From Neoceratodus forsteri (Eukaryota; Chordata; Ceratodontiformes; Ceratodontidae), in contig CM057452.1 of assembly GCA_016271365.2 (NCBI GenBank), positions 1,241,517,001-1,241,581,000 of the forward strand: a stretch of DNA of 64,000 bases, in the 5' to 3' direction. Below, one piece after another: positions 10,530 through 21,302 of this stretch (the stretch's first letter is position 1; each line of letters starts with the position of its first letter). The translations under genes were made by a program, and so were the position numbers. The notes under the pieces were generated by a model. The model was not told the origin of the DNA and searched no databases. It was given only the letters and a program-made list of their open reading frames with translations.

Positions 10530-10722
10530 GTTTCCCGCCACTGTGTTAGAGACAGTGGGGGTGTCTCATTCAAGACTTTAAAAACTGGAGTGGTAAGAGG
10601 ACCCCGGTTTTACTATATCTGCATTTCTCCCACTGTGTGAGAGGTAGTGGGGGTGGATGACTTTTGACAGTTGAAACTGGAGTTGTGAGAGGACTCCAGT
10701 ATATCATATCTTGCACTATATT
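10530..10722 (+). repeat. Two about 95-bp monomers, probable L2 5' UTR
   Basis: Two diverged tandem units, 10,530-10,623 and 10,624-10,720. Each contains CCCACTGTGT..GAGA..AGTGGGGGTG followed by AAACTGGAGT..GAGAGGAC. They lie just upstream of the L2 body on the same strand. Tandem 5' monomers often act as LINE promoters; that function is inference here. Confidence 0.45.
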
Positions 10723-11216
10723 TTGTATTTTTCTTTGGACTGTATATTCTATTTTAAGGAGTATTTAATTGTATTTGAGATTGATTTAGATAGTAAATTT
10801 AGGGAGGGCGGGTAGTTTTATGAGATTATTTGTGGTTGCTTTTAGACTTCTTTTATGGGATGGGGAATTACGGGTTTGTGTTGATGGAAGATGTGTTGAT
10901 CTGTTGCTCTCCTGGTCAGGCACTACTCCACCTTCAAACTCCAGGACCTCCGGCACTTTTATTCTCCTCCTCCCTTGCCCGCAGCAGTGTATAACCACTG
11001 TAGGGCTTTGGGAATTGTTAGTAGGAAGCAGTGGTGGGCTGGGGTCCTGGACCTCGGGGGGTGAGCAGGGCAGCTGTATTGGGGTTGTACAGTCCAGGAG
11101 ACATCCTGGGTTGAAATGGTTACTAGAACATGGTCCTCCATGTCTAGTTACCATACCCAAGGGCTCCAGTGTTTCTGGGCAGACAAATCGGTCAGCCCCG
11201 GAACCCCGTCCGACTC

Positions 11217-12243
11217 AATGGCGTTATGCAATGCCAGGTCTATTAGGAACAAAACAGCAATTATTGCTGATCTTGTTGGGACAGCAGACCTGGCTGCATT
11301 ACTGATACCTGACTTGATGGCAACATGGTCCCCATTCAGGAGGCTGCAGTCCCAGCTGGGTTCTCAGTGATACACTGCTCAAGATCGGACCGCAGGGATG
11401 GGGGGGTGGCTATCTGTTTTAAATCAGAATTGGACCTTACTGGTGTACCATTTGAGGGGGCCAGATCATTTGAATTTACTGTAATAGCAGGTCTGGTCTG
11501 CAGGATTATTCTCATCTACCATCTACCCGGGGGTGAGACATTGTTCCTGCAGGAAGTAGAAGACTTCATCATTGACGTGGCACTGGAGTCACCCAGGCTG
11601 ATGGTCCTGGGTGACTTCAATGCCTGGGTCGATGATGAACTCTCGCAGTTTGGTCAAGACTTCCTCCAACTTATATGTTCATTGGGGTACACACAGGTAG
11701 TTGCCTCTGCTACTCATAATCAAGGTCACTCTTTTGATCTGGTCTTCCTCCTGGGACTCGAGTCTTCAACTTGTTTGTGGAACCAGTCATATGGTCAGAT
11801 CATTACACAATAAGATTCACTCTCCAGCCCTCCCCCTTGCAGGCCTGCCCCTGTGGAGATGGTCAGGTACCACCCACTAAGGGGTGTAAACCCAGAAGAC
11901 CTTCTGGCTGTGTTAGACCTATTTGGAGTTTCGAGGGCAGGCAAGGATCCAGAGAGTCTTGTTCTGGCCTGTAATAAGGCTATTACTGAGGCTCTGGATT
12001 CCATCGTCGCAGTCCGTGTTCATCCTCTCTTGCTCTCTGCCCTCGGTCCCCTTGGTTTGATGGGACCTTGAGGGAGTTGAGATGTGTAGGATGAAAGGTA
12101 GAGCATCACTGGCGGAAATCGACCCTTGAAGCCGACCACCTTAGATTGATAGATCATTATCAAAGATATCAATCAGCAATCACATGTAAGAAGACAAAGT
12201 TCCTGTCTGGTGAGATTGCTGCTGCTCAAACTTGACTGGCTCT
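11217..12243 (+). pseudogene. L2-clade LINE: endonuclease domain relic
   Basis: N-terminal part of an L2-type polyprotein. The endonuclease starts with LCNARSIRNKTAIIADL (11,217 onward), has a degraded TETW block (PDLMATW), then PAGFSVIH, the DGGVAI block, VLGDFNAWVDD (about 11,607-11,640) and ATHNQGHSFDLVF. After several frame changes the linker reads LIDHYQRYQSAI and SGEIAAAQT up to 12,243, where an L1 fragment interrupts it. The reading frame resumes at about 13,487. The 5' region 10,723-11,216 has no clear ORF. Stops and frameshifts make it non-functional. Confidence 0.85.
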
Positions 12244-13489
12244 TCTCAAAGCTTTCCAGAAAATCCTATGGCATCTATCTGAGAACTGGCATAGTTCTAC
12301 TGCTCAGCCCCTTTTCAATAACTTCCATTTCCAGATTGGACATCATCCCATCCCACCCTCATTCCTAACCTTGCTTAAACAATATACCTTGGCAGATTTT
12401 ATTCAAGATAAGGAGTTAATTCCCTTTCAGGCCCTCCAGAACCACTTTCATCTCAGCTCCAAAGATACTTTTAAATACTTGCAAATAAAAAATGCAATAC
12501 TTTCCTTCATGGGTAAACAGCTCTGGAGTGAGCAACCCCTTGTAGGACTTCCAAAGGCCTTCCAGGAGGCAGATCAGCTTCATGCAGTATCAAGACTATA
12601 CAAACAGCTCCAGACTTCAGACCCATGTCTTCCAATTGGGGTCTGTTACTACTAGGGACAAGAGCTGTCCCTTCCAACAGAGACAGAATACTGGGAAAAA
12701 GTGTGGAGTGCGAGTTATAAATATATCAAACAAGACAGATTAAGTATGATTCAATTTAATATTATGCACAACATTTATTACACCCTAACAAAATTGCATA
12801 GAGTAGGCCACTTTCCCTCCCCTGACTGTCCCCGTTGTAAGCAGGCTCCGGGAAAATTGTATCATGTGTTGTGGGACTGTCCTCATTCCCAAGTCTTCTG
12901 GAAGGCAATACAACAACTTCTGGACCTAGTCCTCAGGCTAGACTCTTTATTCACTCCAGAGTGCTGCCTCCTGGCCATATACCCCCTGGAGACACCTTCT
13001 ACATGGAAAATCCATATAGCCCTGATTGCCTGCACAGCCAAACTGGTCATGCTTAGACACTGGAAGGAGGAATCCCTCCCTTTGATTCTGGAGTGGTACT
13101 GGGAAGCCCTTCTAGCCATCCAGCTAGAGAAGCATATAGTGCATGTGCGACACAGGCCTCACATATACCAACGTACTTGGGAGCCCCTTGTCACTCTACT
13201 TTCTCTATGGAAACCATAATGGTTTGTTAATGCCCCTAGTGCTACCTGTTATTGTTTTCCTGTCTAGCCCTTTAGTGCGCAGACCCCTGGGAGGAGGGGG
13301 GGGGTGGCTTGGGAGGCTGGAAGGGAGGATGGGGGGGTTGTGTGTGTGTGTGTTATTTGGCCTGTATTGCTTTGTTTTGTATGTCCTTTTGTTGAATCAT
13401 TGTTTAATGCAGCTCTCTGGCAACTGTTCACTTATTTTCTGTAAGCTGCAAAAAAATGAATATAAAGTATATTTAATTAAAAAAAAATC
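12244..13489 (+). pseudogene. 5'-truncated L1-type LINE, ORF2 C-terminus
   Basis: Two open stretches (12,371-12,655 and 12,701-13,219) encode the C-terminal part of L1/Tx1-type ORF2, downstream of the RT. The diagnostic part is the cysteine cluster CPRCKQAPGKLYHVLWDCPH followed by SQVFW. It ends in an A-rich tail at about 13,450-13,487. It is flanked by a diverged target-site duplication: TGACTGGCT before (12,235-12,243) and CGACCGGCT after (about 13,488-13,496). Removing it rejoins the L2 frame as AAAQT-RPAKLFQTIDRL. A G-rich run is at 13,290-13,335. Confidence 0.85.
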
Positions 13490-15273
13490 GACCGGCTAAG
13501 CTCTTTCAAACTATAGACAGGTTGTGCAACCAAACCTGCAGGTTAGAGGAGCATTTTCACAAGTTAAGTGTGAGGAGTTTGCTCGATTTTTTGCAGATAA
13601 GGTGGCTGACATCAGGGACAAAATCTGTTCAGTGTCCTCTATGGGAGTTGATGGTTGTTGGTGCATGGTCACTTCCTCTCGGTCTTTCTGGATATCTTTT
13701 GACCAGCCAGAGATAGGGGACATTGTGCACAATTTCCAGAATTTGCAGCCAACATGCTCTAGTTTGGATCCTGGCCCTACGTGTCTATTATTGGGGTGTA
13801 TGGAGTCCATTGGCCTTATCCTTGCAAAGATTGTTTGCTGCTCTTTAAATTCGGGAGAGTTCCCTAGCGCCCTGAAGGAGGCGGTGGTGACACCACTTCT
13901 TAAGAAAGCTTCTTTGGACCCAAACAGCTGCACAAACTATAGACCCATCTCTATCCTTCCCTTTTTTCAGAAGGTGATTGAGAAAGTGGTTACGCTGCAA
14001 CTGGAAAACCACCTTACCATCCACGATGTCTTCGATCCTCTCCAGTCAGGCTTCTGGAAGACACAGTACTGAGACCGCTCTGGTTTGGGTGTTCAATGAT
14101 CTCCTGATGGTGAGAGACCTGAAGTGCCATTCCATCTTAGTGCTCCTTGATCTCTCTTCAGCATTTGACACTGTGGACCATGGGGTTCTGTTTGAGTGCC
14201 TGAGGGTTATCTGTGGCCTGGCCATTCCAGTTCTCAGATGGTTTCATTCTTTCCTAGCCGGCGGGTCTCAGAGGGTGGTATCTAGGATTTTCTTTTCTGA
14301 ACCATTCTGTCTGCTGTGTGGGATCCCTCAGGGCTCAGTGCTGTCCCCCATGTTGTTCGCAGTGTATTTGCTGCCCCTCTGAGACATTGTAAGATGATAT
14401 AGGCTGTGGTTTCACTGCTATGCTGATGTTACCCAGCTCTGTCTGTCTTTTGCACCCGACCAGGATAGTGTGGTCTCAATGTTTAACAGCTGTTTGGTGG
14501 AGATCCACAACTGGATGAAGTCTAGCTGGTTGAAATTGAATTTCCAGGAAGACTGAGGTGTTGGTAGTGGATCCGGGGTGCCGGATAGAGAGGCCGGTGG
14601 TGGGTTTACCCTCTGGGCTTTGTCTTGATGGAGTACAACTGCCTACCTCTGAACGGGTGGGTAATCTGGGGGTAGTCCTTGACAATGGGCTGACTCTGAA
14701 TGCGCAGGTGTCAGCAGTCATTAAGTCTTCCTTTTACCATCATAGGAACATCACCAGAATTAAGCACCTTGTTCCATCTGATGATTTGCCCATGTTGATA
14801 CATGCCTTTGTGACCTCTCGCCTTGACTACTTTAACTCCCTTTACCTGGGACATTCAAGGATTGATATCCACCACATGCAGCTGATGCAGAACGTGGCAG
14901 CATGACTGTTGACTGGGACCTCACGCTCCAGTCATATTACTCCCATGCTGCACATTCTGCGCTGGCTGCCTATATAGTAGCAGATCACCTTTAAGGTTGG
15001 ACTTCTAACCTATAAAGCCCTGCATGGACTGGGACCGAATTACCTGCAAGAGCTCCTAGTTCCTTACAGCCCCGGCTGCCCTCTCCAGTCAACTGATGAG
15101 GCTTTGTTAGAGGCTCCCAGGGTACGGCTAAAAACATTTAGGGCTCGTGCCTTTATGTTTGCGGCACCACCGCTGTGGAACTCTCTACCTCACCAGATTA
15201 GAGAGTGCAGGACCATGGAGAACTTCAAAACCAGTTTGAAGACACATCTATTCCAGCAGGCTTTTAGCATCTG
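13490..15273 (+). pseudogene. L2-clade LINE: reverse transcriptase relic
   Basis: Continuation of the L2 after the L1 insertion. It starts RPAKLFQTIDRLCNQ. RT blocks in order: PLLKKASLDPNSCTNYRPIS (about 13,890-13,955), LLDLSSAFDTVDHGVLF (14,143-14,195), GIPQGSVLSPMLF (14,319-14,358) and CYADVTQLCLSF (14,416 onward). The catalytic YADD has become YADV. The C-terminal region has VGNLGVVLDNGLTLNAQVSA, FVTSRLDYFNSLY, LTYKALHGLGPNYLQELLVP and PPLWNSLPHQIRE, all typical of L2. Multiple frameshifts and stops are present. Confidence 0.9.
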
Positions 15274-15435
15274 ATATTTTTTGGATGGTGAGAAATTTTA
15301 AATTGAAACTGAATTTTGTAAGATTTTATTGAATTGTTTTATGATATGCGTGTTATGTGCAGTGCTTTGACATTGGAATTGTGCTATATAAATAACAAAT
15401 ATTATTATTAATATCATTATTGTTATTATTATTAT
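15274..15435 (+). mobile_element. L2 3' UTR and (ATT)n tail
   Basis: The short 3' end has GTGCTATATAAATAACAAAT followed by ATT-rich repeats (15,402-15,434), the usual L2 terminus. It marks the right border of the L2. Confidence 0.8.
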
Positions 15436-17340
15436 CTGCACCATGGTGCATGCACAGATGGAAGTGAATCCCGTTATAGAGAGTGAAGGTAATAGAGCTC
15501 CCGAGGAAGGCATGTCAGCTGTACCTGCAGTGTCCACCGGCCAAGGTCCACAGTCAGAGGGAAACGGTGGCAGAGATAGAGTTGCACCTGGGCTGTAATC
15601 TTGTACTGCACAGCCCAGATCATCTAACTTCACTGGGTCACAGGTGGCTGACCTGGAGACAGACATCCAGGTGCACTACACCACACTGTATACGTCCTCC
15701 TCACTCAAGGCCCCTGATAAAACAAAGGCATGCCTGTCACTTGACATCCCGGCAGCTGTCAATAACACAGCACCAGAGACATGCACACTCTCTTCCATAA
15801 AGCACAAGTGCTGTGAAGCATAAGATGGCAGCTGCCAGCCACTCACAGTCAGCAACAGGCAATGTAACACCTGCAAAGACACTCTTCCTGTTCCCCGTTT
15901 AGAGGATCATGGCAGAGACAACATCTGAGGTTGTCCACCACAACGAGAAGTAGGGCATGGATATACTTGCAGGCATGCGTGGCACTGGCAATATTTATGC
16001 ATTGTAAGGGGGGTAGTATGCATAGTGGATGCAGTAGCCACCATGCCTTGCACACTGCAGACACATAATCCATGACCACAGGAACTGAAGGGACAACCAC
16101 AATGGTAGAGACATCAATGCAGCATGCGTATACAAGAGGTAGATCACAGACACAGTGTCACAAACTAGGATTGTGGAGCTCAAGGCTGCAGCACAGTCAT
16201 TATTAACAGCCTAATGTGTCTCCAAAAGGTTACACACAGCAACAGTCCATGTTGGTGTGTGAGGATAGTGACAGAACAGCAACCAGGAGGTGCACTAGAT
16301 GCTAGAAGACTAACAAGAGCCACAAGAGGTACAAGAGGCCAGGTAAACATCAGACGCCTAGGCACAAGGGCAGGCTTTTGGCATGAGAGGAAGTGATCAT
16401 GCTGCCTCAATATGTGCACCACCCATGTACAGTGCATTGTCACGGATGGTGCTCAAGGCTGCAGCACAGTCATTATTAACAGCTCAGTGTGTCTCCAAAA
16501 GGTTACACACAGGAAGAGTCCATGTTGGTGTGTGAGGACAGTGACGTGTACCCCAATGCCACTGAGGGATCAGTGGACACTACTGAGAGGTCTGCACACA
16601 CATCTGACCACAGAACCTGTGGTGAAACCATACACCACATTAGTGCCACCACAACACCACCGGGTCTGCCAGTCAAAACTGGCTTGGATGTGGCACAGGA
16701 CACTACCACATAAGAACAGCAGCCACACAGTATGCCAGGTGATGCAACTCACAAGCACAGGGGTGGAGCAATGTCCCACTGAGTCACATACTTCCCCAAA
16801 GCCTGCCTATGAAAGCAGAGACGGGGGCCCATCCAGACAGCCACCAAGGCACACCAGGTGGAACACATCTATGGGTGTGTTACAGACTTACTACCATGAA
16901 CTAACACAACTTGAACAGGAATGGCTCAATGCAAAGCAGGAGAATACAGAGGCCCTACACAAACTCACTGAGAAGGTGGGGATCATGTGCAGGGGCATCA
17001 ACTGAATTGGGGACATGATGGAGATGATAACAGAGCACATGCTGCTCACAAGTGCAGCCTCATTGAGCATACCAGCTGTCTCCACAAGGAGGAAGAGTGA
17101 CAGGGCCACACAGACCATGTCAGGCTCAAGTAGCACTGGATGAAATGGCAGCTGGGAAGTGCACTAGATGAAGGATGACTAACAAGAGCCACAGGAGGTT
17201 CAAGAGGCCAGGAAAACATCCGATACCTAGGCACAAGGGCAGGTTCTTGGCATGAGAGGAAGTGATTGTGCCACCACAATATGTGCACTATCCATGTACA
17301 GTGCACAGTCACAGATGGTCATGCAGTACAAGACATCCTG
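15436..17340 (+). pseudogene. Possible Harbinger accessory-gene relic, rearranged
   Basis: Low-confidence coding sequence. Frames near 15,436-15,600 (ESEGNRAPEEGMSAVPAVST) and near 16,870-17,140 (YYHELTQLEQEWLNAKQENT, later STRRKSDRATQTMSGSSSTG) have the glutamine/glutamate-rich helical tail and S/T-rich end seen in the Myb-like accessory proteins of Harbinger transposons. No Myb/SANT domain was found, and stops are frequent. A 21-bp word, CATGTTGGTGTGTGAGGACAG, recurs here (16,248 in diverged form; 16,521) and at about 27,768 in the Harbinger relic's intron, which weakly links the two loci. It could instead belong to an unrelated element. Confidence 0.3.
16178..16450 (+). repeat. Internally deleted duplicate of 16,451-17,316
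   Basis: 16,178-16,285 matches 16,451-16,550 (shared GCTCAAGGCTGCAGCACAGT). 16,286-16,450 matches 17,150-17,316 (shared GTGCACTAGATG, GGCATGAGAGGAAGTGAT). The block is therefore a tandem copy of the following 870 bp with its middle deleted. Confidence 0.7.
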
Positions 17341-17382
17341 CACACTTATGTCCATGTCACACAAGCTTAACAAACCACAGGA

Positions 17383-17550
17383 GATGCACTACACATGTAC
17401 CACCCCCCAAACACATGCACTACAGAGTAACCTCACCACACATGCACTACATAGGACCCCACACACATGCACTACACAGAAATCCCCAGACACATGCACC
17501 ACACAGAAACCACCCCATGCAAATGCACTACACAGGAACCTCTCATACCC
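17383..17550. repeat. About 27-bp minisatellite, six units
   Basis: ATGCACTACACAG-like cores recur every 25-31 bp across 17,383-17,550, with C-rich spacers (for example ACACATGCACTAC). Confidence 0.75.
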
Positions 17551-18028
17551 ATAACATAGGCATGGTCCAACAGCATAGATCCTGTCACATCACACACCCC
17601 CAACATACACCCAGGCTGTGTACCTGGTACAATGGCACTCAGGGAGGTGCTTCATCAAGGTGCCACATGGCCCACACAGATAATGTGCAAATGTACCCAG
17701 TATGACTACTTGCATCACTGCATGACCCAACAGTGTTTCCCTTACCACCCCACACACAGGTCCAACATCAGCACATAGTGGGGCATCATGCAGTGCATCA
17801 CATGGCATGAGTAGTCAACATTGTACATATGTGTGGAGCAGGGCACAGGTAGTGAACACTCTGTAAGCCATCTCGGGTACAAGCATCATAGTGCCACCTG
17901 TGTAATCCAGGCATCAGAACCGCATTATCAGATGGCCTATCGTGCATTCCACCATGGATTGTGTCTTCTTATGTGCCTCATTGTATGCCTCCTCTGCCTG
18001 CTCATGTGTCTCCAGGTATGATTAGGAT
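17551..18028. other. Unassigned sequence
   Basis: No recognisable domain or repeat between the minisatellite and the 3' end of the following minus-strand LINE. Confidence 0.4.
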
Positions 18029-19727
18029 AAGATTTTTTTTTTATCCAGGTACAAACATTTAGGGAAAAAAATCCCTGTTTTCAAAGAATGACCTGCACAA
18101 TTTACATAAATGCATATAAAACACACTGATTAAAAGTAAATACAAATATGTAGGTTACAAATTGCACTTAGTACACATTCAATGGAACTATATTTCATGT
18201 GTAGCATTTACACAGCTTTTGCAAAGATTTCCTTAAGGCATTTTGAAACTCTTTTTTAGAGTTTTTGACTTTTAATTCTATTGTTATTCAGTTCCAAGAC
18301 TTTGCCAAAGAAGCTTGAAGCATATTTTCCCCAAAGCTACTGTAGATGTGCAGGTAAGTTGGGTTTGTGTCACTTGTTCTCAGATTATACTTACTACAAC
18401 CTGGGGATATAGATGTCACAAGAGATTTTAGAGGGTATACGATTTTTTACTTTAATAGTTTGTAACTCTAGGACAACCAATTAAAAGTTATTTTTTCATC
18501 CGGTCCAAGCCAATCTAACACATGATAAATTTGACAGTGATGAGTACCGAATGTACTGCAACTTGCATACCTGGTGATTCCACAACAGGCCTGGTCTACT
18601 TTTTTAACAGTTTTTATTTGCGTTCTTGTATACCATGCATCCATATTCTAATATTGAAAGAAGTAGTTGTTTAATTAATTTCTTTCTGGTAAGTTTTGTA
18701 AAATAATATGAGAGTCTCCTCAGGACTCCTAACCTCTGATTAATTCTCTTTGTCATTGATTCAATATTCTCTTTATATGACAATTTATTACCTACTAAAA
18801 CACCTAGATATTTGTAAGATGTGTCCACTACCTGCTAAACATTACTAAATTTTATATTCAGGTTTTTGGCCTTCTGTTTGTCCCACCAGACATGAAATTG
18901 ATACTTTCCATTTTCTTTCTGTTTATTAGGAGATCCAAATCAGCAAACCATGATTCCATTCTGGTAAGATCCTCCTGTAGTTCTTGTCCCATTGAGGTGA
19001 GACTGTCAGCGGATGCCACTAAAACAGTATCACCCGCATACAGCCTGACGTCACGTTTCTCAAGAAACCTGGTAATTGATTTATAGATAGATGTTAAAGA
19101 GCTGGTGCCCAAGATGGACTGTTCTCAAGGTTGATGTAATATACCCTTGTGATGCACATTGTTTCCTGTCCATCAAGTAGGACCTTAACCAATTAAGGGG
19201 TTCTATATGGACACCTATTGCATACAACATGATCCAGTAGTTTACCAAATCAAAAGCTTTGCTGAAGTCCATGAACACAGTACCTGTGTCCATCCCTCAT
19301 ACATTGATGTTGCTACCAGATTAATGAAGTCCACTAGGGCTGTGTTGGTGGACCTCACCACTCTGAATCCATGTTGACTATTGGTTAGTAGATTATATTG
19401 TTCCAGGTAGTGACTAAGTTGCCTGTGTTCAAGCCTTTCCAATATTTTTGATAATATTGGAAGGAGGGCTATAGGTTGATAATTGATAGGTGTCAGGGAA
19501 TCTCCTCCTTTAAAGATGGGAACAATCTTCCCTAACTTCCAGGTTCCAGGAAAAGTAGAGGAACAGGGGCTCCAATTCAATAAATATGTCACTGTTGGTA
19601 CAACTATGTCTGCCCCCAGCTTCACAGATCTTGCCTCAAACACATCTATGACCATTTTTATTTATTTTTAGGCACCAATGTTCTTTCTTGACCTCTTTAA
19701 CTGCTATGCTTCTGAAATGAAAACAGT
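18029..19727 (-). pseudogene. LINE X (CR1/L2 supergroup): RT and 3' end
   Basis: C-terminal half of a non-LTR retrotransposon on the minus strand. From right to left: RSIAVKEVKKE, KLGKIVPIFKGG, INYQPIALLPILSKILERL, QHGFRVVRSTNTALVDF, VFMDFSKAFDLV, RLYAGDTVLVAS (catalytic YADD degraded to YAGD) and YKYLGVLVGNKLSYKENI. The 3' terminus is CCTGGATAAAAAAAAAATC at about 18,029-18,055. Several frameshifts make it inactive. The copy is split by a DNA element at 19,728-21,302; the N-terminal half continues at 21,303-22,680. It is clearly related to LINE Y on the opposite strand at 24.2-27.3 kb. The exact clade (L2, Crack or similar) is not settled. Confidence 0.85.
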
Positions 19728-21302
19728 GGCCCAGATATTCAAACTATGCCAGGCTGCGGCACAAGCCTGGGCACAGAGCAACATGGCTGCACAGGGGCGT
19801 TGACTGGGTGATATTCAACGGAGCTGCGCCATGGCTCAGCATCATTGAATATCGCACCCTGGCCATCCGCAGTGCACATGGCACAGTGGCACTGCGCCAG
19901 TGCCAGTGGCCAGAGTGGAGCATGTGGATGCGCTAGCACAAGTTCCATTGTGCAAGCGCAGCAACTGCGATATTCAAAAGCTGACATGCAAATGGGGCCA
20001 TAATGTATGCAAGGTGCACATGGGGCCATTTGCATGTCATTATGGCTCCATTTGAATGCAGGTGCACCGATACCCGGCGACTTGCACCTGGCACCCTGCC
20101 AGGCAGCAGCCTTCAGGGACCTACACCCCCTGCAGCCTGGCAATGTTCCCCACAGCCCGATCACGGGCATTTGTAAAATAAAAAAAGAATTCAATATCCC
20201 TGGTGGTCCAGTGGACCACTTTCAGCCTGATTGCGAGCTTAAGTAAAATAAAAGTAGAATCCTATATCCCTGGTTGTCCAGTGGACTGCTGGCAGCCCGA
20301 TTGCGGGCTTAAGTAAATTAAAAAAAGAATTCTATATCCCTGGTGGTCCAGTGGACCGCTGTCAGCCCAATCACGGGCTTAAGTAAAATAAAAGTAGAAT
20401 CCTATATCCCTGGTGTTCCAGTGGACTGCTGTCAGCCCTATCGCGAGCTTAAGTAAATTAAAAGAAGAATCCTATATCCCTGGTGGTCCAGTGGACTGCT
20501 GTCAGCCCAAACACGGGCTTTAGTAAAAGTATAATGATTCCTATATCCCTGGTGGTCCAGCGGTCCCCTTCCCACCCTCCACTGATCTCCACTGCCCCGT
20601 TCCCCAGTCAGTGGCGTTGGCACCAACCCACCTTCCACCCCACCGTCACTGATCGACACTGCCGGCTGTATGCCCATTGGTCCACATGTGAGCCAATGGG
20701 CATGCAGCCCATACCGTATCACATTACAGATATGTGCCACCCACTGCTGGACCGGGGAGCAGGGCAGTTGAGATCAGTGGGGGGTGGGGAGGGGGTCCAC
20801 TGGACCACCCGGGATATAGAAATCATTATACTTTACAAGCCAGCGATCGGGCTGACAGCAGTCACTGGACCATCGGGATATTAGTTCTATTATTTCATAC
20901 CAGCTGCCACTATCAGGCATTGGGGAGTTGCCACCACAGAGGTGCTGCTGGAGCTCAGGTGGCCACCCACAGTGGCAACTGCCGTGTTGCACCCTGCAAT
21001 ATGGCAGCTCACCTGTGGGTGGCCAGCCGTTGATCCTTTTTTTGGGGGATCAACTTTGTGCAGCGCAAGTAGGGGTTGTGCATGCATGGCTCAGCAAATC
21101 CCGGGCTGAATATCGGGATGTGCAGAGTATGCATGGGCACACACACCCTTACCTGCACCTGCATACATTACTGATGTGCTGTGGCGCATCAGGGTTTGTG
21201 CCAGGTGCAATTCCCGTTTGAATATCGCACCAGGGCACATCAGTGGGTTGCACATGGTGCAACACTGTTGCACCATGTGCAACCCTTTTGAATATCTGGG
21301 CC
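19728..21302. mobile_element. Foldback-like DNA element with TIRs, inserted in LINE X
   Basis: The ends are perfect 16-bp inverted repeats: GGCCCAGATATTCAAA at 19,728 and its complement ending at 21,302. The interior has no transposase. It holds a forward 70-bp array on the left (20,140-20,575) and two inverted copies of the same unit on the right (about 20,790-20,885), plus a hairpin at 20,666-20,707. GAATATC words recur along both arms. It interrupts the LINE X frame between DTNVVDKRH and FHFRSIAVKEVKKE, so it inserted later. No clear target-site duplication was found. A second copy is at 49.54-50.40 kb. Confidence 0.75.
20140..20575. repeat. 70-bp tandem array, six units
   Basis: TATCCCTGGTGGTCCAGTGG-type starts recur at 20,197, 20,267, 20,337, 20,407, 20,477 and about 20,547, a regular 70-bp period. 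Each unit also has a small GCCCGATCACGGGC-type palindrome and an A-rich spacer. Confidence 0.9.
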
